Assembly: GCA_946480485.1 (NCBI GenBank)
Contig: CAMLJW010000144.1
Location: 1-11,329 of the forward strand
Direction of reading: 5' to 3'
Source of the DNA: an uncultured Streptomyces sp.
GTDB taxonomy: Bacteria; Actinomycetota; Actinomycetes; Streptomycetales; Streptomycetaceae
DNA length: 11,329 nt
In this document: one piece after another, positions 1 to 5,666 of the stretch
Position numbering within the stretch: the stretch's first letter is position 1
Layout of the letters: each line of letters starts with the position of its first letter
Position numbers and translations under genes: made by a program
The notes under the pieces: model-generated
The model's input: only the letters and a program-made list of their open reading frames with translations
The model's database searches: none
What the model was told of the DNA's origin: nothing

Positions 1-539
1 GCAGGAGTCTCGGAGGCAGACGGTTCTGTCGCCGGTTCGTCTGATTCAGCTGATTCGGTCGGAGTGGTCTGATCGGCCGTGCTCGACGGTGAGGTACCGG
101 AGGTGCCCGTCGAGCCCTCCTCCGACTCCTCGTCCGCGCAGTCCGTCCAGAACACCTTGTGCTTCGCGGCGCCCTTCTCGCCGTCGAAGTTCCAGAACAG
201 CTTGTAGTGGCCGTCCGGCAGTGACAGCTCGCTCGTACGGCCGTGCCCCTCGGCATCGAGCGTCAGCGAACCCGACTTGACGGTCTCGCCCTTGACGGCG
301 GCGGTCGGAGCCCAGGCTTCGATGTGCCAGTCGACCTGCTGGCCGCTGTCGAAACCGAACGCGTCGAGGTAGAAGGTGCAGACATGCGGCTCGTTCCTGA
401 GCAGCTCCGCACCGGTGGCGACGTCGTGGATCTTCACGGTGCCGTTGTCGCCGTGGGGCGTGGCATGGGCGGCGGGAGCGGTCAGCAGAGCGGCTGCCGC
501 TGCGGCGGCGAGGGCGCCGGCGCGCAAGAGGGTAGGCAT
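1..539 (-). CDS. Secreted, probably sortase-anchored surface protein (C-terminus beyond window)
   Basis: Exported protein of unknown function, cut by the left edge; about 179 residues are visible. The start at 539 gives a clear Sec signal peptide: MPTLLRAG, an Ala/Leu core, then APAAHA with likely cleavage after residue 26. The mature domain (about 27-136) is a compact, probably beta-rich region with two cysteines, C54 (HVCTFYLD) and C134 (WTDCAD), placed to form a disulfide. From about residue 137 it becomes a Ser/Thr/Glu/Pro-rich stalk, typical of cell-wall-spanning linkers. Streptomyces proteins of this build usually end in an LPxTG-type sortase signal, which would lie off-window, so anchoring is inference. 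The ribosome site before 539 is weak. It stands alone behind the hairpin at 735-770, so it probably has its own promoter in 540-734. That gap shows no convincing promoter boxes and no gene. Confidence 0.8.
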   Translation of the reverse strand, partial: MPTLLRAGALAAAAAAALLTAPAAHATPHGDNGTVKIHDVATGAELLRNEPHVCTFYLDAFGFDSGQQVDWHIEAWAPTAAVKGETVKSGSLTLDAEGHGRTSELSLPDGHYKLFWNFDGEKGAAKHKVFWTDCADEESEEGSTGTSGTSPSSTADQTTPTESAESDEPATEPSASETP

Positions 540-734
540 GGGCAGTCCATCTTCGAGAGGTGGAACGGAAGACGTGGAGGGGGCGGCTCAGCTTCCTGTC
601 ACGCCCGGCAATCGGTCAAGCGACAGAACGTCACCCCTGCCCTATGCGTGCCGTATCGCCTCAATAGTCCAGGATAACGATCAGGGAACGTACAGACATT
701 CCACAGAGGTGAAGCCGAGAGCCCGGCCGCTCAA

Positions 735-770
735 AGGCTGTCGGGCCGATCGAAGGTGGCCCGACAACCT
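735..770 (-). terminator. Hairpin terminator between membrane protein and secreted protein genes
   Basis: Arms 739-747 (TGTCGGGCC) and 758-766 (GGCCCGACA) pair perfectly over 9 bp around a 10-base loop. After one C/A mismatch the stem continues for 3 bp (agg 735-737 with cct 768-770). It begins 36 bases past the stop of the membrane-protein gene. There is no T-run, which is normal for Streptomyces terminators. The palindrome works in either direction, but both flanking genes read on the minus strand. Confidence 0.6.
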
Positions 771-773
771 CTC

Positions 774-807
774 AGGCTCAGCTCCGGCTCAGGCTCAGCT
801 CCGGCTC
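774..807. repeat. 17-bp perfect tandem duplication
   Basis: The unit aggctcagctccggctc occurs twice head to tail, at 774-790 and 791-807. The second copy overlaps the stop codon of the membrane-protein gene (806-808, TGA on the minus strand). This looks like slippage or a recent duplication at the 3' end of that gene. It does not change the encoded protein. Confidence 0.9.
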
Positions 808-1261
808 AGAGGACCACGAACGCCGCCGTGACCAGCGCCAGTCCCGCCCCGCCGAACGCCCACGCGAGACGCGTCAGACGCAACCCGCCCGCGACCACCA
901 GCGACGCCAGAAGCAGCGCACCACCAAACGGCACCCAGGCGTACAGCAGCCCACCCGGACCCGTACGCACCACGTCGTCACTGCCCGGCTTCACCACCAC
1001 CGCGTACGTCCGGCCCTTCTCAGCCACCACCGTGCTCCCGAGAGTGACCCGGTCACGCGCCGTGGACCCCGCCGACGTCGGCGTGTACGGGCCCGAACAG
1101 CGGTCCTCAGTACACCGCGTGACCATCATCGTGCCGCGCTCGCGACCCTTGGTCAGCATCACATGCTGGGCGATACCCCACGAAGACCAGACGCCCGCGA
1201 TCAGGATCAGCGCCGCGACCGTACCCATCGCCGCGAGCCGCCCGAACCGCAGCGCCGACAT
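806..1261 (-). CDS. Small three-helix membrane protein, function unknown
   Basis: Hypothetical integral membrane protein of 151 residues. I chose the ATG at 1261 (MSALRFGRLAAMG) because GAGAG lies just upstream. A start at 1291 would add 10 residues but has no ribosome site. Hydrophobic segments sit at about 11-29, 107-126 and 131-150. The roughly 75-residue loop between the first two is probably extracytoplasmic and contains a Cys pair, C50 and C55 (RCTEDRC), that could form a small disulfide loop. The gene lies downstream of pth on the same strand with a gap of about 120 bases, so read-through from pth is possible. No enzyme motif or family was recognised, and its neighbours do not reveal a role. 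Confidence 0.75.
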   Translation of the reverse strand: MSALRFGRLAAMGTVAALILIAGVWSSWGIAQHVMLTKGRERGTMMVTRCTEDRCSGPYTPTSAGSTARDRVTLGSTVVAEKGRTYAVVVKPGSDDVVRTGPGGLLYAWVPFGGALLLASLVVAGGLRLTRLAWAFGGAGLALVTAAFVVL

Positions 1262-1348
1262 CGCTCTCGGACGGGAGATGAGGGCAGGCATGGCGGCGAT
1301 GATTGGCTATGGCCCCGCGTACGTCAACTCCGCGCGGTTCCCCTGGGT

Positions 1349-1368
1349 GGACAAGTCCCGCGTTGTCC
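1349..1368 (-). terminator. Weak inverted repeat downstream of pth
   Basis: GGACAA (1349-1354) and TTGTCC (1363-1368) form a 6-bp stem with an 8-base loop, 17 bases past the pth stop. It has no T-run. It could reduce read-through from pth but is too short to call firmly. Confidence 0.25.
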
Positions 1369-1384
1369 CGACCTTTAGCCGGCC

Positions 1385-1981
1385 TCAGGAGTTGTACGTG
1401 CTCTGCGCCCGCTCCAGGCCCTCGATGACCAGACACTCCACCGCATCCGCCGCACGATCCACGAAGTAGTCGAGCTCCTTTCGCTCCGCCGACGAGAAAT
1501 CCTTCAACACGAAGTCGGCCACCTGCATACGCCCCGGAGGACGCCCGATACCGAACCGCACCCGGTGATAATCCGAACCCATCACCTTCGTCATCGACTT
1601 CAACCCGTTGTGACCGTTGTCGCCACCACCCAGCTTCAGCCGCAGAACGCCGTAGTCGATGTCCAACTCGTCATGCACCGCGACAATGTTCGCAACCGGC
1701 ACCTTGTAGAAATCCCGCAAGGCGTTCACCGGACCGCCCGACAGATTCATGTACGACATCGGCTTTGCCAGCACCACTCGCCGGTTCGCCGGCCCCGGCG
1801 GGCCGATCCGGCCCTCCACCACCTGCGCCTGCCTGTTACCCGTCCGCTTGAAACTGCCGCCGATCCGCTCCGCGAGAAGATCGGCCACCATGAACCCCAC
1901 ATTGTGCCGGTTCATCGCATACCCCGGACCCGGGTTCCCGAGCCCCACGATCAACCAGGGCGCACCCGCATCGCTCGTCAC
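1385..1981 (-). CDS. pth: Peptidyl-tRNA hydrolase
   Basis: Cytosolic esterase that frees tRNA from peptidyl-tRNAs dropped by the ribosome, recycling tRNA during translation. The 198-residue product has the family hallmarks in order. [10 protein letters not shown] near the N-terminus carries N16, NRHNVGF carries the catalytic His (H26), MNLSG carries N79, VHDELD carries D104 and GHNGLKS carries N125. These match the catalytic and substrate-binding residues known from E. coli Pth. AAGGAG (1990-1995) lies 8 bases before a GTG at 1981 but only 2 bases before an ATG at 1987, so GTG is preferred; it also yields the usual short N-terminus ([10 protein letters not shown]). The gene follows rplY, an arrangement common in bacteria, but a 16-bp hairpin stands just before its ribosome site. 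Confidence 0.95.
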   Translation of the reverse strand: MTSDAGAPWLIVGLGNPGPGYAMNRHNVGFMVADLLAERIGGSFKRTGNRQAQVVEGRIGPPGPANRRVVLAKPMSYMNLSGGPVNALRDFYKVPVANIVAVHDELDIDYGVLRLKLGGGDNGHNGLKSMTKVMGSDYHRVRFGIGRPPGRMQVADFVLKDFSSAERKELDYFVDRAADAVECLVIEGLERAQSTYNS

Positions 1982-2001
1982 GTGCATGTCTCCTTCATAC
2001 G

Positions 2002-2037
2002 CGCCGGCCGCCGCTCCCACAGGAGCGGCGGCCGGCG
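2002..2037 (-). terminator. 16-bp perfect hairpin between rplY and pth
   Basis: CGCCGGCCGCCGCTCC (2002-2017) pairs without mismatch with 2022-2037 around a 4-base loop. It begins 19 bases after the rplY stop and ends 6 bases before the pth ribosome site (1990-1995). Such a stable stem should act as a terminator or strong attenuator, or as an RNA-processing boundary. No T-run follows on the minus strand. Confidence 0.65.
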
Positions 2038-2056
2038 AAACGGTGAGAGTGAGGGA

Positions 2057-2650
2057 TCAGGCCTCGGCGACCTCGGAGCTCTCGCCCTCGGCCTCACCCG
2101 CGGTCTCCTCGGCCTGCGCGGCCAGGACCTGCAGGACGATCGCGTCCTCGTCGATCGCCAGCGTCGTACCGGGCGGCAGCGGAATGTCCTTGGCGAGGAC
2201 CGAGTCACCGGCCGACAGACCCTCGACCGACACCGTGACCGACTCCGGGATGTGCGTGGCCTCGGCCTCGACCGGCAGCGCGTTCAGCACGTGCTCCAGC
2301 AGGTTGCCGCCCGGAGCCAGCTCGCCCTCGGTCTGGACGTAGATCTCGACGTTGACCTTCTCGCCGCTCCTCACGAGGAGCAGGTCGACGTGCTCCAGGA
2401 AGCCCTTGATGGCGTCACGCTGAATAGCCTTCGGGATGGCCAGCCGGGTCTTGCCGTCGATGTCCAGGGACAGCAGAACGTTCGGAGTACGCAGCGCCAG
2501 CAGCAGCTCGTGGCCCGGCAGCGTGATGTGGACCGGGTCGGCACCGTGGCCGTACAGCACACCCGGAACCTTGCTCTCACGGCGGATACGACGCGCGGCA
2601 CCCTTGCCGAACTCCGTACGGGTCTCGGCGGCGAGCTTCACCTCGGACAT
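2057..2650 (-). CDS. rplY: 50S ribosomal protein L25 / general stress protein Ctc
   Basis: 5S-rRNA-binding ribosomal protein of the long CTC/TL5 type, 197 residues. The N-terminal L25 domain (about 1-95) has the signature RTEFGKGAARRIRRESKVPGV near residues 11-31 and VLYG just after. The C-terminal TL5-like beta domain (about 100-180) contains LPVEAEATHIPESV and ends in an acidic Glu/Ala tail. I chose ATG 2650 because GAGGAG lies 8 bases upstream; the in-frame GTG three codons earlier overlaps that site. The neighbours prs and pth are the usual partners of this gene in Gram-positive bacteria. In Bacillus the homologue ctc is stress-induced. Here the upstream gap is highly structured, which suggests separate control from prs. 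Confidence 0.94.
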   Translation of the reverse strand: MSEVKLAAETRTEFGKGAARRIRRESKVPGVLYGHGADPVHITLPGHELLLALRTPNVLLSLDIDGKTRLAIPKAIQRDAIKGFLEHVDLLLVRSGEKVNVEIYVQTEGELAPGGNLLEHVLNALPVEAEATHIPESVTVSVEGLSAGDSVLAKDIPLPPGTTLAIDEDAIVLQVLAAQAEETAGEAEGESSEVAEA

Positions 2651-2747
2651 GCTGATCACTCCTCGTAGATGGGTGGAACGTGGTCACCCGGCCACACATC
2701 GGCCTGCTACGAAGAGCGCGTCGATAACGGACCGCCGTACCCCAAAA

Positions 2748-2802
2748 GTACGGCCTCCCTCGCCGAGCAACTGTGACAGCTTACGCGGCGGGAAGGCCGT
2801 AC
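2748..2802 (-). terminator. Long-stem intrinsic terminator in the prs-rplY gap
   Basis: On the minus strand the arm GTACGGCCTTCCCGCCG (2802-2786) pairs with the arm at 2765-2748. The stem is 17 bp with one G-T wobble and one bulged A, around a 20-base loop. The second arm is followed directly by TTTT, rare and telling in such GC-rich DNA. A third copy of the core, GTACGGC, at 2740-2734 could instead pair with the second arm (7 bp, 7-base loop), giving a possible alternative fold. It lies about 100 bases before the rplY start, so it may end the prs transcript or attenuate rplY. Confidence 0.7.
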
Positions 2803-2816
2803 AAGAAATCGATCAT
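2781..2816 (-). CDS. Possible leader peptide before rplY (MIDFLYGLPAA)
   Basis: An 11-codon ORF from ATG (2816-2814) to TAA (2783-2781). A G-rich GGGG sits 7 bases before the start but is a poor ribosome site. The interest is in its placement. The whole left arm of the terminator hairpin (2802-2786) lies inside it, and the stop falls in the loop, so a translating ribosome would open the terminator. No protein family applies to so short a peptide. It may be chance, though ATG and TAA this close are uncommon at this GC content. Confidence 0.2.
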   Translation of the reverse strand: MIDFLYGLPAA

Positions 2817-2818
2817 CT

Positions 2819-2894
2819 GCAAGCCCCAGCCGCAGTTACCGCTGGTGGGCCTACCGCCGGGGACTCACCCGACCGGCCTGTCCGGGGGGCTTAC
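2819..2894 (-). promoter_or_regulatory. Candidate structured RNA leader downstream of prs, upstream of rplY
   Basis: A 9-bp closing helix joins GTAAGCCCC (2894-2886) to GGGGCTTGC (2827-2819), with one wobble. It encloses about 58 bases that can form smaller hairpins, such as GCCG/CGGC with an inner GGG/CCC. GCGGTA occurs three times in or at the edge of this segment on the minus strand. The closing helix includes the GGGG that would serve the mini-ORF. It starts 12 bases after the prs stop, so it could simply be 3' UTR structure. I could not match it to a riboswitch class I know. Confidence 0.3.
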
Positions 2895-2905
2895 CGCACG
2901 TGGGC

Positions 2906-3880
2906 CTACTGCTCCTCGAACAGGCTCGTCACCGAACCGTCCTCGAACACCTCACGCACCGCACTCGCGATCGTCGGCGCGATCGACAGCACCGTGATCT
3001 TGTCGAGCGCCAGCTCACCCGGCGTCGGCAGGGTGTTCGTGAACACGAACTCACTGACCTTCGAGTTCTTCAACCGGTCGGCCGCCGGACCGGACAGCAC
3101 ACCATGCGTCGCCGTCACGATCACGTCCTCCGCACCATGCGCGAACAGTGCCTCCGCCGCCGCGCAGATCGTGCCACCCGTGTCGATCATGTCGTCGACG
3201 AGGACACAGACACGCCCCTCCACATCACCGACCACCTCGTGCACCGTGACCTGATGCGCCACATCCTTGTCACGACGCTTGTGCACGATCGCCAGCGGCG
3301 CACCCAGACGATCGCACCAACGGTCCGCGACCCGCACCCGACCCGCGTCCGGCGAAACCACCGTCAGCTTCGGGCGATCCACCTTCTGACCCACATAGTC
3401 CGCCAGCAGAGGCAGCGCGAAAAGATGATCGACCGGGCCGTCGAAGAAACCCTGGATCTGATCCGTGTGCAGGTCCACCGTCAGGATCCGGTCGGCACCC
3501 GCCGACTTCATCATGTCCGCGATCAGACGCGCCGAAATGGGTTCACGCCCACGGTGCTTCTTGTCCTGACGGGCGTAACCGTAGAACGGCACGATCACCG
3601 TGATACTCCGAGCGGAGGCCCGCTTCAGAGCATCAATCATGATCAACTGCTCCATGATCCACTTGTTGATCGGAGCCGTGTGGCTCTGGATCAAGAAGCA
3701 GTCGGCACCCCGGGCGGACTCCTCGTAACGGACGTAGATCTCACCATTGGCGAAGTCGAAGGCCTTCGTCGGGACGACCCCGACACCCAACTGCTGGGCG
3801 ACCTCCTCGGCAAGCTCGGGGTGTGCGCGGCCGGAGAAGAACATCAACTTCTTCTCGCCGGTGGTCTTGATCCCGGTCAC
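2906..3880 (-). CDS. prs: Ribose-phosphate pyrophosphokinase (PRPP synthetase)
   Basis: Makes phosphoribosyl pyrophosphate from ribose 5-phosphate and ATP for purine, pyrimidine, histidine, tryptophan and NAD synthesis in the cytosol. The 324-residue length is typical of class I bacterial enzymes. Visible motifs are FYGYARQDKKHRGREPISA (about 99-117, ATP-site and regulatory flexible loop), VDLHTDQIQGFF (135-146, metal and ATP contacts), KRR at 201-203 (catalytic loop lysine) and DDMIDTGGT (229-237, the PRPP-binding loop). The start is GTG at 3880, with GAGGAG 8 bases upstream. It follows glmU on the same strand after 105 bases with no strong terminator between, so the two are probably cotranscribed. 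Both supply precursors: glmU for the cell wall, prs for nucleotides. Confidence 0.96.
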   Translation of the reverse strand: MTGIKTTGEKKLMFFSGRAHPELAEEVAQQLGVGVVPTKAFDFANGEIYVRYEESARGADCFLIQSHTAPINKWIMEQLIMIDALKRASARSITVIVPFYGYARQDKKHRGREPISARLIADMMKSAGADRILTVDLHTDQIQGFFDGPVDHLFALPLLADYVGQKVDRPKLTVVSPDAGRVRVADRWCDRLGAPLAIVHKRRDKDVAHQVTVHEVVGDVEGRVCVLVDDMIDTGGTICAAAEALFAHGAEDVIVTATHGVLSGPAADRLKNSKVSEFVFTNTLPTPGELALDKITVLSIAPTIASAVREVFEDGSVTSLFEEQ

Positions 3881-3901
3881 AGCACTGTCTCCTCAGAGTG
3901 T

Positions 3902-3933
3902 CTCAGCTGGGCACAGAAACAGGCTCAGCTGGG
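3902..3933. repeat. Paired direct repeats in the glmU-prs gap
   Basis: CTCAGCTGGG occurs at 3902-3911 and 3924-3933, starts spaced 22 bases apart, about two helical turns, just upstream of the prs ribosome site. Each copy contains the palindrome CAGCTG. It could be a binding site for a dimeric regulator of prs or a chance duplication; nothing else supports a regulator. Confidence 0.4.
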
Positions 3934-3985
3934 TGTGCGGATATGCGCTTTCACGGTACGCCGAGTCAGACGCACGCGTTTCCGG

Positions 3986-5434
3986 TCAGCTTCCGCCCTC
4001 GGCCTCGCGAGAAGCTGCTTCCGCAGCCTTCGCGGCCGCGCTCCCCGGACGCTTCCGCGCCACCCAACCCTCGATATTCCGCTGCTGACCACGGGCCACG
4101 GCCAGCGAACCGGGCGGTACGTCCTTGGTGATGACCGAGCCCGCCGCGGTGTACGCACCGTCCCCGACCGTGACAGGCGCCACAAACATGTTGTCCGACC
4201 CCGTCTTGCAATGTGAACCCACGGTGGTGTGGTGCTTGGCCTCACCGTCGTAGTTCACGAAGACACTGGCGGCACCGATGTTCGTGTACTCGCCGATCGT
4301 CGCATCGCCCACATACGACAGATGCGGCACCTTCGTGCCCTCACCGATCGACGCGTTCTTCGTCTCCACGTACGTACCCACCTTGGCCTTCGGCCCAAGC
4401 CGCGTACCAGGACGGAGATAGGCGAACGGCCCGACAGCCGCCTGCGGCCCCACCTCGGAGCCGTCGGCGACCGTGTTGTCCACACGGGCGCCCGCGCCGA
4501 CCCGGGTGTCCGTGAGACGGGAGTTCGGACCGACCTCCGCACCCTCGCCCAGATGCGTGGCCCCGTGCAGCTGCGTGCCCGGGTGCACGATCGCGTCCTG
4601 CTCGAAGGTGACCGTCACATCGACCCAGGTGCTCGCCGGATCGACGACCGTCACCCCGGCGAGCATGGCGCGCTCAAGGAGCCGGTCGTTGAGAATGCGG
4701 CGGGCCTGCGACAGCTGTACGCGGTTATTGATCCCCGCGATCTCACGGTGGTCGCCGGCCACGGAGGCACCCACGCGGTGACCGGCCGCGCGGAGAATCC
4801 CGAGCACGTCCGTCAGGTACTCCTCACCCTGGCTGTTGTCCGTCCGGACCTTCCCGAGCGCGTCGGCGAGGAGCTGCCCGTCGAACGCGAAGACACCCGA
4901 GTTGATCTCCCGGATGGCCCGCTGCGACTCGCTCGCGTCCTTGTGCTCCACGATCGCCGTCACGGCGCCGGAGACTTTGTCGCGGACGATACGGCCGTAG
5001 CCGGTCGCGTCCGGCACCTCAGCGGTCAGCACGGTCACTGCGTTGCCGTCGGCGGTGTGCGCGGCGGCGAGCCGGCGAAGCGTTTCGCCACTCAGCAGGG
5101 GCGTGTCCGCGCACACCACGACCACGGTTCCGTCGACTCCGCCGCCCAGCTCCTCCAGGCCCATCCTCACCGCGTGCCCGGTGCCGTTCTGCTCGGCCTG
5201 CACGGCCGTCCGTACGCCCGGGTCGATCCCGGCGAGGTGCGCGGTGACCTTCTCGCGGGCGTGCCCCACGACGACGACCAGATGCTCGGGCTCCAACTCG
5301 CCCGCGGCGGCAAGTACATGACCGACAAGGGAACGGCCACAGATGTCGTGCAGGACCTTCGGTGTCGCCGACTTCATACGGGTGCCCTCACCCGCTGCGA
5401 GTACGACGACGGCTGCCGGGCGAATGGCGCTCAC
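3986..5434 (-). CDS. glmU: Bifunctional UDP-N-acetylglucosamine pyrophosphorylase / glucosamine-1-phosphate N-acetyltransferase
   Basis: Carries out the last two steps to UDP-GlcNAc: acetylation of glucosamine 1-phosphate, then uridylyl transfer. This feeds peptidoglycan synthesis in the cytosol. The product has 482 residues. The N-terminal Rossmann-like pyrophosphorylase domain (about 1-240) has LAAGEGTRMKSATPK (12-26), QAEQNGTGHA (79-88) and ADTPLL with the metal-binding D110. The C-terminal left-handed beta-helix (about 265-460) shows repeated hexapeptides and PHLSYVGD with H371 at the position of the E. coli catalytic His363. A Lys/Ala/Glu-rich tail of about 25 residues follows, as is common in actinobacteria. 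The start is GTG 5434, with GAAGGG 8 bases upstream. The reading frame stays open upstream across the tRNA, but that part is not coding. It is the first protein gene after tRNA-Gln, separated by a hairpin. Confidence 0.96.
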   Translation of the reverse strand: MSAIRPAAVVVLAAGEGTRMKSATPKVLHDICGRSLVGHVLAAAGELEPEHLVVVVGHAREKVTAHLAGIDPGVRTAVQAEQNGTGHAVRMGLEELGGGVDGTVVVVCADTPLLSGETLRRLAAAHTADGNAVTVLTAEVPDATGYGRIVRDKVSGAVTAIVEHKDASESQRAIREINSGVFAFDGQLLADALGKVRTDNSQGEEYLTDVLGILRAAGHRVGASVAGDHREIAGINNRVQLSQARRILNDRLLERAMLAGVTVVDPASTWVDVTVTFEQDAIVHPGTQLHGATHLGEGAEVGPNSRLTDTRVGAGARVDNTVADGSEVGPQAAVGPFAYLRPGTRLGPKAKVGTYVETKNASIGEGTKVPHLSYVGDATIGEYTNIGAASVFVNYDGEAKHHTTVGSHCKTGSDNMFVAPVTVGDGAYTAAGSVITKDVPPGSLAVARGQQRNIEGWVARKRPGSAAAKAAEAASREAEGGS

Positions 5435-5463
5435 GGGTTCTGCCCTTCGGCTTCGGATGACTG

Positions 5464-5488
5464 CGATGTCTTCGGGGTGCGGACATCG
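5464..5488 (-). promoter_or_regulatory. Hairpin and possible -10 box in the glmU leader
   Basis: CGATGTC (5464-5470) and GACATCG (5482-5488) form a 7-bp stem with an 11-base loop in the 5' region of glmU. Just upstream on the minus strand TATCCT (5496-5491) fits the actinobacterial TANNNT pattern, but no convincing -35 box is at the right distance. The stem could be a leader hairpin or an operator next to the start site. Confidence 0.2.
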
Positions 5489-5526
5489 GCAGGATACCGG
5501 GGCGTTGTACGGGGGAAATGTGAGCG

Positions 5527-5552
5527 GGGGCCTGACTTGGTGGTCGGGCCCC
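5527..5552 (-). terminator. Terminator hairpin after tRNA-Gln
   Basis: GGGGCCTGAC (5527-5536) and GTCGGGCCCC (5543-5552) form a 10-bp stem with one imperfect pair and a 6-base loop. It begins 13 bases beyond the tRNA 3' end on the minus strand and lies before the glmU leader. It most likely ends the tRNA transcript, so glmU would need its own promoter. There is no T-run. Confidence 0.55.
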
Positions 5553-5565
5553 GAACCGAGCAGGG

Positions 5566-5637
5566 CTCCCCCGCCAGGACTCGAACCCGGACAGATGGCA
5601 CCAAAAGCCACAGTGCTGCCAATTACACCACGGGGGA
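5566..5637 (-). tRNA. tRNA-Gln, anticodon TTG
   Basis: A complete 72-base cloverleaf. The acceptor stem TCCCCCG pairs with CGGGGGA, with a G discriminator. The D arm is GTGT/GCAC and the anticodon stem GTGGC/GCCAT. The anticodon loop TTTTGGT gives TTG (plus-strand 5602-5604), reading CAA glutamine codons. The T arm is CCGGG-TTCGAGT-CCTGG. The 3' CCA is not encoded; the next bases on the minus strand are CCC, so it must be added by nucleotidyltransferase. The 5' end is only 27 bases after the stop of the upstream gene, so its promoter would lie inside that gene or the two are cotranscribed. Confidence 0.97.
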
Positions 5638-5645
5638 TGGAAGCC

Positions 5646-5666
5646 GACCAAAGTGGACATTTGGTC
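5646..5666 (-). terminator. Hairpin overlapping a stop codon, just before the tRNA
   Basis: GACCAAA (5646-5652) and TTTGGTC (5660-5666) form a perfect 7-bp stem with a 7-base loop. It includes part of the TGA stop (5667-5665) of the upstream gene and ends 8 bases before the tRNA 5' end. It could terminate the upstream gene, or mark a processing site between it and the tRNA. Confidence 0.45.

Noticed and set aside
680..705. GGAAC-GTACAGACATTCC imperfect palindrome as a LexA or ECF-sigma site
   Set aside because: It does not fit the GAAC-N4-GTTC LexA box, and no matching second promoter element is present for an ECF sigma factor.
2651..2659. GTG at 2659 as the rplY start
   Set aside because: It overlaps the GAGGAG ribosome site. 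ATG 2650 is 8 bases downstream of that site and gives the standard L25 N-terminus.
2741..2753. GGGGTAC before rplY as a sigma-B-type -10 box (rplY/ctc is sigma-B controlled in Bacillus)
   Set aside because: No GNNT-type -35 box is present 14-16 bases upstream, and the GTAC is explained as part of the hairpin repeats.
2846..2880. Resemblance to an FMN riboswitch (GGGTGA ... CGGCGGTA ... GCCC on the minus strand)
   Set aside because: Only one short segment matches. The second conserved half of the FMN aptamer is missing, and the downstream gene is not a riboflavin gene.
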